Below are positions 55,863 to 64,000 of a DNA stretch of 64,000 nt, in pieces. The position numbers and the translations under genes were made by a program. This stretch comes from Pholiota molesta (taxonomy: Eukaryota; Basidiomycota; Agaricomycetes; Agaricales; Strophariaceae), in assembly GCA_014925825.1 (NCBI GenBank), contig JACGCK010000014.1, forward strand, positions 62,001 through 126,000, given 5' to 3'. The notes under the pieces were generated by a model that worked only from the letters and a program-made list of their open reading frames with translations, made no database searches and had not been told where the DNA came from. The first letter of the stretch is position 1, and each line of letters begins with the position of its first letter.

Positions 55863-58018
55863 TGGATGATCGTGATGTTGACGGCTACAAGGTGACAGAT
55901 GTCAATGAACAACAGACGAACAATGACGGCCGATGGGTGCACTCGCACAATCGCCGCTGGGCGATGGATACTTCAAGTTCTATGGGATGTCGAAAAACTT
56001 GGGGACTGATCTGAGCATCAAGTAAGTACCAGGTGCGAATGAGATAAAGTTTAGGACTTACAGATTATGTCAGATTTGGGGTGGTAGCAGGACATCCAAA
56101 AATTGAGTGTGGTGAAGCAACAGAGACATTTTGAATGAGAACACAGAGTCATAAACAGATTACATACCTTAGATCATCCAACGAAATACCAAAGCATAGA
56201 CTCGTTCTGAATATGAAAGAAAATCGGATGGGATACTATCATAAAGACGACAGAAAGTGGAAGGGAACTTGGGCACCTTTGAAAGTGCTTACCTTTTTAT
56301 ATTCCCTACTACCAAGGGTCGATCAATTCTGCCACCCTTGCATGATCTAGGCCGTGTACAATGCTGGCATTGGTGCTAAAGTTTCAGCCTTGCCAGCAAA
56401 GAACATTAGACTAGAGTATTCCGATCATGATTTAAATACTCATGCTTCAGGGTAGATTAATGTCTCCGACCCCTCATGCCACGAACTTGCACTTTTTCTC
56501 TTTTTCCCTCGTTAAATTCAGGCATCGTTTATTTTCTATATGGATGTGCAAGGCTTAAAACAATTTCTTGTCCATACATTTCTATGGATCCGGGCTTGGA
56601 GTCTGAGGAAAGAACCAGAACGGCAAACTCTCAGGCTAAAGCTGCTTCTCTTCGAATCCGTAATTTTTACCTAACATGGATACAGGAGTCAATCTCCTGA
56701 AAGGTACAATTGACTGAGACCAGCGTTGCCCTCTGTCCATAATTCCGGCTGCATAGCAATTGAAGCGAAATTGAGTCCGAGATTGTACCAGTGTAAGAGT
56801 ATTTACCTACTTGACGTCCCATTCACTTTCCTACATTTTCTGATGCAGAATCATAATTCCGGGGCTAATCGAGTTGAGGAACACCAATTACATTTCCCCA
56901 GCTGTCCTGCCATTGTTCTGCCATTTCTATGCATAGTTTCCAAGCTATAGGCAGCCACCACTTAATCTCATGCTCTGGCACAGTTTGACCATCGTAAAGT
57001 ATGCTCGAGTTAGCACTCGTGATAGAGACATGCACGTTTCCCCCACGGAAGTATTTTAGCACCGGCACGACCGCCATTTCTATCACTTGAGACCATTTGA
57101 AATGGATAGATGAATGGGGTAAATAATGTTCAGTATTGAATAAGGAGCATGAAAACTGCTAGAGTAAAGGAGGGAATTCAATGCCCCAATGAGGCCAACT
57201 GGCCAAGTACGGAATTCAGATTGCCACATTCTGGTGGCACGCCCACCTGCATCACTACGTCTCCGAATCCAAGCCGCGCAGAGAGCCTTGATCAGAATTT
57301 TATTTGTCACCTTGCTGAAAGCAATGGTCCCCCACTGTCGAAATTCACTATATATGGATAGATGTTAAGAAATCGTAAATATTTACCTGTGCGTGGATTG
57401 GCAAGCATAAGCAAACAATGCATTCCCTATCAAGTTTAAAGGGTCGACTGCGTCGCCTCAGCACCTGGCTGTAGTATGCAGTTTGGCTATGGCGTCAAGT
57501 ATGTAGGAACATGTACAGATTTTTTGGCCGAACATTGTAAACATTAAGTATTGGTATCATAATTAAATGAGCTTTATTTTTATTAGGTTGATGTTAGAAC
57601 TTAGGATTAAGTGGTGTTTACAAAGAAGTACATTTGTCAAGGTTGGTAAATGATTCAAATTTATGAATATTATTGTATGTTGCTGGTAGCAACATAGGAG
57701 ATAAGGAAATAAGATGATGTGAAGTGAAGAACTCAAGATCTTTTTATGCCTAGTTGTTTTATCTTGGGTTTCTCAGACATTTCCAGAATTTCGCGCCAGC
57801 AGCAATAATCATATGTAAGGGATTTGGCCAAGACCACTGTATGTTGGTCTGATGTAGTAGGCACTAACTTCCATTAATTCCATTGCACCTCATATATTTT
57901 TTTAAGTTTATGTCGGGTTTGGGGAGGGAGAAAAGGAGGGAGGTGAATTTTTTTTTTCATATGATTCTTTTAAAGAAAAGAAGAATTTTCGAATCTCGGC
58001 GCAGAGACGGTAATCTCA
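55863..58018. other. AT-rich eroded region
   Basis: No supported gene. A minus-strand frame at 57086-56865 (VHVSITSANSSILYDGQTV and HEIKWWLPIAWKLCIEMAEQ) looks like a surviving exon but has no partner exons I could join. 57,530-58,000 is strongly AT-rich with poly-T runs. Confidence 0.45.
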
Positions 58019-58022
58019 GTGC

Positions 58023-58236
58023 TTGTTCGGGGCAAGTTCGGGGGGCAACTTTTGAAGTTTGAACTCACTCCCTATGAACGATTTGCACATGTTTGTTGGG
58101 GGGCGACTTTCGAACGAGTACCCAGCCTGTTCACGTTGTACTTATTTGTTCGGGGGCAACTTTTGAACTCGCCCCCTACGAACGCTTTGCACATGTTTGT
58201 TCGGGGGCGACTTTCGAACGAGTACCACTGCTGCGG
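58023..58236. repeat. Interspersed direct repeats (GTTCGGGGGCAACTTTTGAA)
   Basis: About two imperfect copies of a unit of about 120 bases. Each contains GGGGGCAACTTTTGAA, then CCCCTACGAACG.TTTGCACATGTTTG, then GGGGGCGACTTTCGAACGAG and TACC. The two half-units are themselves related. Origin unknown. Confidence 0.65.
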
Positions 58237-58349
58237 TGGGGATATTTTCAAGCGAGGAAAAATCTTTGGACGTTTTGTGACATTTGTCCAAAACATTTAT
58301 GACATGGGAAAATTTGCGGAAAAGGCGAAATATATACTCACAGAATAGT

Positions 58350-59280
58350 AATGAGATAGTACAAATTTGCTTGAAATTATATGCAGGGATAATTGAGAGA
58401 ATTTCCGTTGCTTTTGTGAGTTGACAAAGAAACAATAAAGGTGTCATACAATAAAACTTACCAAGATAGGAAGATCATTTATTTTCGGGCACAGCATGTT
58501 ATCCAAATATGTCTCATACGGCAGACCTTTTTCAGCCCCGTTATTGTCTGCTTTACCAGTAGATTTTGGAATATAGGATATCTATCCATAAAGGTGACGT
58601 TTTCACGAACAAAAGACTTCAACTATTGGCATAATTTTTTCCTCACCAGAGAATAATCAATTCTTCTCATTCATTTTACTTCAATAGAAATAAAACTGAA
58701 AATATCCTATTCTCCCCTGTAGTAAATTGATCGCGAGATGAGTACGTCGCTCATTCCGTCGCTCAGTTCCTCGCTCAGATCGAGTTGGCGCCTAAATAAT
58801 CACGTGACGTGTCAACACAGGAATTGTTCGTCTTGCGGCTCTCGCGTTTATCTCTTTCCATCGTCGTCGATGTGCCCTGGGTCTCCAAGGCATATCAAAT
58901 GTCCTATTAATACTACTCCCTGCTCCCACTGATGTGTCTTCGGCCTCCAGGTCATGTCATTTAGAATCTCCAGCACAACCGCGCTGCCAATGCGCATATC
59001 AGTCAGAGCACCAATTTGACCGCTCATTTGCTCAGCAAATGAATACCAAACACTGAGGTCATCACCGCGGCCTGTACACTTCTACCAACCTCCCACCGTG
59101 CATGATATGCAACGCCGCGACGCTCATGATCTCGCCTCATACTGCTCGATGGATCATGGCGCACAAGTCCAGTTCGGAGCAGTTTCTGCCAACATCCGGG
59201 GCCTCACCAACCATTACAATGTTGCATCGACGACCATCATTGTCTGCGGAGTCCACAGCCAGGCTTGCAAAGCGCCATGA
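58350..59280. other. No supported gene
   Basis: AT-rich to 58,730, then a mixed stretch with a tandem CGTCGCTCA..CGTCGCTCAG word at 58,746-58,775. Short frames only. Confidence 0.45.
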
Positions 59281-60054
59281 ATGACAGTCAGAAACCCCAT
59301 TCCAGACCCAGGGCTCGGTGCCGCGGGAGGTATAGTCGGTGAGTGGCAGGCAGATGATTATATTGTGTTTTCCTTTCGTCCTTCTGAATCAGCGCTTACT
59401 TCGACCATGCCAGCGCTGCAGCAAGGACCTCCTCTTCACCCACCACCCTCCAATTCAACAGCATTCGCATTCTCCAAGTCCCTCGACCGCGCATACCAGC
59501 CGGTGACGATATCGCGACGACGGAGCCCTGCTGCTGCTACGCCCACTGTTCCCCCTCGCCCTCGACAACTCTCTTCGACATCGATTGCGACGGAGCAAAT
59601 TCGTTGGAGATTAGAGGCAGTGACAGAGACGTACAGGGCGGAAAACAGCGGGCTCGAAACGGCACGAGGCTATGTATACGGTATGTCTGCACTCACTACA
59701 ATGGCATGCAGCACAACTGACGACGCGTTTGCACTGCAGGATGCAAAGGGTATCTCGCCGCTCACCACCCCGGCAGTCCATGCAAGGACACCGAGGACCC
59801 GCCATCGTTCGGCGTTCGTTCGTGCGCCGTTGTCCATTCATCCTCCGTGCGCCGTTGTCCTTCATTCGTTTTCATATTCATATTTCGATTCGTTGTACCC
59901 TGTACCCGTACTCGTAGTAGCGCCGTCGAGGTGCCCGTGGTACGGCGAGGTGATCAATGCGAGCGCGAGCGGTGAGCCCTCGCCCCCGTCCAGGCGCTGC
60001 CTGCCCAACGCGGCGCCCGGCGCGACAGGAGGGCGGGCGAGCCCGTGCCGCTGA
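59281..60054 (+). other. Open frame of doubtful coding value
   Basis: A 257-residue frame starting inside TCAGAAACCCC-type sequence, rich in Pro, Ser, Thr and Arg. The part around MPALQQGPPLHPPPSNSTAF and the following 200 bases resemble 63,750-63,960, so it may be repeat-derived. The minus strand is also open in places. No domain. Confidence 0.25.
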
Positions 60055-60066
60055 CGCCCTCCGTCT

Positions 60067-60441
60067 TCATAAATCGCACCCCAGGCGCGTCCGCATGCTG
60101 TAGAGGATATGACGACAATCGCGGCGGCGGCGCCATGAGCAATGCGTACCGCAGCGACACCGATGTGCCCGGGTTGTACGCCGCCGAGTCGCCTGTGGGA
60201 TGCTGAAGGAGGGGTGGTAGTACGGCGCGAGCATGGTGTGCACGGCACCAGAAGGGTAGATGGCGGCGGCGGGCAGGAGGCGCTGCACGACAGGCTCGAG
60301 CTGCTCGCAGCGCGCGGTAAGTTGCGCGAACTCCATGCAGAGGTGCTCGAATTTGGCCTTGATGAAGCCGCCAAGGGCCGTAGCCGCGGCGTCGTTGCAG
60401 AGGATGCACGAGAGCCCGGGGCCGAGGAACTCGGGCGCCAT
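60067..60441 (-). CDS. Possible small gene with helical N-terminus
   Basis: MAPEFLGPGLSCILCNDAAA, then KAKFEHLCMEFAQLTARCEQ and LEPVVQRLLPAA form a plausible amphipathic helix. Beyond GAVHTMLAPYYHPSFSIPQA the frame becomes Arg-rich, and a splice to another frame is likely. No family recognised. The GC-rich sequence opens several frames here by chance, so support is weak. Confidence 0.25.
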   Translation of the reverse strand: MAPEFLGPGLSCILCNDAAATALGGFIKAKFEHLCMEFAQLTARCEQLEPVVQRLLPAAAIYPSGAVHTMLAPYYHPSFSIPQATRRRTTRAHRCRCGTHCSWRRRRDCRHILYSMRTRLGCDL

Positions 60442-60543
60442 TCACCGAGTATGTCACAAACGAGGAATGCAGATGATGGCACTGACATAGTTAGTTATGT
60501 TGATAATATGATATGTATCTCCTATAACTTGAGTAAACCCTAA

Positions 60544-61913
60544 AAGTCTCTTGGTTTAGGTCTCAACTCCCCGGATTGCTCCCAGCATCTCCTGGGGTGC
60601 AACTGAGCTTTTTGTGTGACCGAGCATGGTTGGCGTGCATCAGCGTGTACCGGTACCTCTCACTCACCAGCGTGGATGCGCACTTATCCACGCCAGTTGC
60701 TCACTTGCCCAACTTAAGCTCTATTATGCATAAATTTAGAGCTTGGCTAACGAGACAAATTCAAATAAAAACAGCACCATGAGTGCCGGTGGCAGCAACA
60801 CACAAGCACGTTCTTAAAGCAGTAGGCGATTAGTTTAATTGATCTGGGCCCAACACACTCATCGCTTTCTGCTCTGCCAGGATATATTTGCAGAAAAAAT
60901 GGGTTGTGCTGGTCAATACCTCTGCCTCAAAGTAGAAAGCAATGAGCGTGTTTGGCACAGTTGCGAAGGCGCGAACAATAAATGATCCGGCGTGCATGAG
61001 AGACGCATATGCGACCACAACTTTCGGCATCAGGTAAAATGGTAGTCTAACTTATTGTCTTTCCATTGAATTATGGTAAATTTTAGCAATAGACCAAGTT
61101 TGAATTGAGTACTCTCTTTTGTCAAAAGTATGCGATGATCGCTTCCTGTGGCTTGCCTTTGTGTCGAGACAAACCAGAAATAGCAAAGACTTGGCAAAGA
61201 CAATTAGGTCTTCCCTTGAGCAGCTTTGGCATAACTCACATACCAACCGACAATCATCGCTTTCCATTGTTTTTGAAAAACGCTCACAAGATGCTCATGC
61301 TATTTTGTACTATCCGGCATGAGCGTCTTCCGGAAATGGTGAAAAGCGATGAGCGACAAATGCAAACATGGAAAGTTCTCTTGTCATTTTGGTGCTAAAA
61401 GGCATGAGCGTCTTCCAAAAACAGCAGAAAGCGATGAGCGTCAAATGATCACCTCGCTCTTTTTGCACTGTTTGTTTTTTTGAAGGACAACATTTCATGT
61501 TTATTTTTCAGCACCATGGACTGTACCGAGCATAGTCCTTAGAATGCAAAAGTAAATAGATAAATCATGCTTTATTGAGAGCATGTATCCTACTGACAAA
61601 ATAGTACTCTATCAGATGTATATAATCGATAGGCAATAAAACCATTGTAAGACTGATGTTCGATACAAGTTCGATAGGAGAACAATGATTATTAAGTCCG
61701 CATTGGCACTGCAAGAGATGGGGTACACAAGAACATCGTCCTATGATCTAGTTATTTCTCAATGCCGCATGCCATCGAGCGGAGATGTCTTGATAGGGCT
61801 CGACATTACGCATACGGTACGTCGGAGCTCATTGCAACGGGTTACGCGTTTACGCGTACGGCTTGCAGCAGACGCTGACGACAAGCAGCGCGCGATCACA
61901 CCTTTCCGCTTAC
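60544..61913. other. Gene-free, with dispersed ATCGCTTTCTGC repeats
   Basis: ACTCATCGCTTTCTGC near 60,858 recurs inverted as GCAGAAAGCGATGAG near 61,424. Two direct copies of CATGAGCGTCTTCC..AAA...AAAGCGATGAGCG lie at about 61,318 and 61,402. This may be the remains of another inverted-repeat element. No gene. Confidence 0.45.
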
Positions 61914-62210
61914 CCCACGGCTAGTGCTTGGAAGTCCGGTCCTGAGACCGGAAAAAGACCGGGACTGGACCGGACCGTAACCGATCAAGACCGATATTTT
62001 GGAAGACCGATCAAGACCGAGACCGCGGTCCGGTCCACGGTCCATCAAGATTTTCAGAAACTGAAGACCGGCCAAAGACCGGTCTAAACTGGTCTGAACC
62101 GGTCTTTCACTCTCGATAGTCAGTGAAGTATTTTCTATTCAATAATCAGTAAATACTAGCTTATTATGTTAATTTTTAGTTTAGATTTCGAAACAATCGC
62201 CGTGTGCACG

Positions 62211-62260
62211 TTTCGGCGTTCGCCGAAATGGCCATCAACCGTGATAACACGGTTGATGGC
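62211..62260. repeat. Two adjacent perfect hairpins inside the hAT-like element
   Basis: TTTCGGCG-TT-CGCCGAAA (62211-62228) is followed at once by GCCATCAACCGTG-ATAA-CACGGTTGATGGC (62231-62260). Confidence 0.8.
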
Positions 62261-62904
62261 TTGCACTCTCACCACCACCACACCCAAACCACGCCCGCCT
62301 CAAGCCGCCTCACCCCTCCTCACCCCTCCCTTGCAACAAGGATGTGGGTTCGATCACGCGCGACGACGGAATAGGGGAGGAGGGCACCAAGGGCAGACCC
62401 AGGAAGCGGGAGAGCCGCGAAGTGCGTCACCCGCACTATCCATAGTCCCCCACTAACGTGTTTTTTTCACCCTAGCGACGAGCATGCGTCTGCGGCCGCC
62501 TCCAGGGCTCGCCGGTCCCCTGCTCTCCGTGCCCCGCCTTTCCCGCGACGACGCCCACCACGTCGACGGACACCCGCCACGTCACCCACGCGTGCCCCCC
62601 GACGACACCCACCACGTCACCCCCAACCCAACCAACCACCCTCCACCGACCCCGCCACCGCGACCAGTCGCCCGTTCGCCGCCATTGCCACCACCCTGTC
62701 GGCAGCCCATCCACGTCGACGCCGCGGGAGCTCGATGCGCGCTCAGCGAGCGCCATCGCCTCTGGCAGTTGCCCGTTCGCCGCCATCGCCGGACCACCGC
62801 GCTTGTCACCGACCGCCTTGGTCATGCTCGCCGGCTGTTGGTTCGTGCCGCCCCTCCCATTCGACATTGCTTGTGCTTACGCTGTGATGATATCACGCGT
62901 CTTT

Positions 62905-63121
62905 GCCAACGACGTCACGATGCGACGATGCCGCGGGAGGGCGCGCTACCGCCCTCCGCCCTTTCCACCCTCATTCTGCCAACGACGTCACGACGCGACG
63001 ACGCCGCGGGAGGGCGCGCTACCGCCCTCTGCCCTTTCCACCCTCATTCTGCCAACGACGTCACGACGCGACGACGCCGCGGGAGGGCGCGCTACCGCCC
63101 TCTGCCCTCTCCACCCTCATC
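62905..63121. repeat. 73-bp tandem repeat, about three copies
   Basis: GCCAACGACGTCACG begins at 62905, 62978 and 63051 (period 73). Each unit contains GCCGCGGGAGGGCGCGCTACC and CCCTTTCCACCCTCATTCT-like words. A 73-base period shifts frame each copy, so the repeat is not protein-coding. It lies inside the hAT-like element. Confidence 0.85.
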
Positions 63122-63294
63122 CACCTCACCCTACTCTACATGCCCTTGCACCAGACTCATCACCTGCCCATCCCGACGGCTGAGCCTGTGAGTACGGCGG
63201 GCATCATCCATACAAGATGATGACGACACCGGTAGTCAGCGCGATGGCAAAGCGCACCCTGCGCCAGGGACAGCACGCCGTCTACATGCACAAC

Positions 63295-63316
63295 GGAACT
63301 GCAATATTGCAGTTCC
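63295..63316. repeat. 22-bp perfect palindrome
   Basis: GGAACTGCAAT followed directly by ATTGCAGTTCC, inside the right part of the hAT-like element. Confidence 0.8.
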
Positions 63317-63568
63317 TGCGACATGGAGACGCTGTGGTGCCGCTCGCAAGACCGGTCTGGACCAGTCCCACATTGGTCTGGACTGGTCTGAACCGTAACC
63401 GGTCCTGACCGGTCTTTGGACCGCGGAAGACCGTTCAGGACCGGTCCCCATCGGTTCGGTCCGGTTTTTGGGAGGATTTGGAAATTGTTAGACCGGTCTC
63501 GGTCCCGGTCCAAGCCCTTTGGGGGCAAAAGACCGGACCGGACCGGACTTTCAAGCACTACCCACGGC

Positions 63569-64000
63569 CACCTCCCGCCGATTCCCAAGTCAAATTCCTG
63601 CCCGGAGGGGCGGGGCCCCCGGCCTGCACTCGATGACCGTACCCTGTGAAGCAGAAGCACCTCGGCCGACGACGTCGAGTCCATCAGCCGCGATGTTCGT
63701 GTTCGGCACCGCGGGACGCATTACTGATTGGTAGCAGACAATATCAATGCAAGTAAGTTACCTTTTAATACTCTCCATCCACGCTTACCTCGGCTGTGCC
63801 AGACCCAGTGTCTCGCCACCCACCATCCTCCAACTTGAATGGCGTTCGCGCCACACAAACCCCTGGACCCGACCGCGCATGATAAGATCTGCAAGGCCAT
63901 AGCAGCAGACGACAACGATGGCACTCGCCCTCGACGACTCTCCTTGATCTCGACGACCAGGATCTAGGAACGAAGTATATCAGCCCATTCGTGGAAGGAA
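63569..64000. other. Right edge, no supported gene
   Basis: 63,750-63,960 resembles 59,390-59,600 (CACCCACCATCCTCCAA, then CGACCGCGCAT and CCCTCGACGACTCTC words), suggesting a dispersed repeat or a relic of a duplicated gene. No intact frame. Confidence 0.4.

Larger units (their letters stand above)
61922..63560. mobile_element. Non-autonomous hAT-like DNA element, 1.64 kb
   Basis: The left end TAGTGCTTGGAAGTCCGGTC and the right end (read inward on the minus strand) TAGTGCTTGAAAGTCCGGTC match at 19 of 20 positions. The element is flanked by an 8-bp direct repeat CCCACGGC (61914-61921 and 63561-63568). An 8-bp target duplication and the TAxxG start are hallmarks of the hAT superfamily. Both ends carry about 200 bases dense in ACCGGTC, GACCGG and CGGTCCGG subterminal words in inverted relation. 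No transposase domain was recognised inside; the interior is low-complexity GC-rich sequence with a tandem repeat and palindromes. Confidence 0.8.

Noticed and set aside
62905..63121. CRISPR-like array (three evenly spaced units)
   Set aside because: Units are head-to-tail tandem repeats without unique spacers, and the genome is eukaryotic.
62484..63191. 235-residue frame inside the hAT-like element
   Set aside because: Its Pro/Arg/His composition follows from GC-rich sequence. It runs through a 73-bp tandem repeat whose period is not a multiple of three, and shows no transposase motif.
1..64000. tRNA or rRNA genes
   Set aside because: I looked for the GGTTCGAANCC B-box with a matching acceptor stem and for conserved rRNA blocks, and found none. 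A covariance-model scan would be needed to exclude a divergent tRNA.

Overview
The window is nuclear DNA of a filamentous basidiomycete, most likely a wood-decay Agaricomycete. Coding regions are broken by many 48-70 bp GT-AG introns. There is a canonical 14-exon fungal laccase, a HET-domain gene, F-box genes, small secreted proteins, a gag-bearing LTR element and a hAT-type DNA element. I saw no tRNA, rRNA, CRISPR array or operon. Intron and exon coordinates were derived by eye from splice consensus and reading-frame phase.

Layout. 2.5-4.9 kb: HET-domain protein. 5.3-7.4 kb: a secreted-protein gene facing, tail to tail, a small gene for a predicted mitochondrial WW-like protein. 10.8-12.2 kb: a LAMTOR1-like vacuolar adaptor candidate with a very GC-rich last exon. 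13.6-15.9 kb: laccase (minus strand). 19.5-20.4 kb: a three-exon gene of unknown function. 20.9-34.8 kb: 'block A', with a second WW-like gene, a frameshifted secreted-family gene with an RS-rich tail, an intact secreted-family gene, a truncated HET pseudogene, a small Cys-containing secreted protein, a polytopic membrane protein, and a young 4.0 kb LTR element. 35.2-36.7 kb: an inverted copy of the 5.3-6.8 kb block, ending in the 3' part of an F-box gene (36.7-38.3 kb). 39-42.5 kb: F-box relics. 42.6-47.1 kb: 'block B', a shorter, decayed copy of block A that keeps the empty LTR insertion site. 48-55.4 kb: hypothetical genes, a deaminase-like protein and an SDR oxidoreductase. 55.4-61.9 kb: AT-rich, eroded, with tandem repeats. 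61.9-63.6 kb: a non-autonomous hAT-like element with 8-bp target duplication.

The main pattern is the repeated spread of one module. A small secreted protein carries an FWSG...TLED...YAER...TEH domain that from memory resembles C-terminal modules of bacterial polymorphic toxins. It sits in convergent orientation next to a small mitochondrially targeted WW-like protein at three loci. The intact secreted copies share a TATA box and a 15-bp palindrome (ATCGT-N5-ACGAT) at the presumed transcription start. The HET gene, its relics and the membrane-protein gene lie in the same duplicated blocks, so this looks like a fast-evolving self/non-self or secreted-effector neighbourhood. Any toxin-partner function is inference only.
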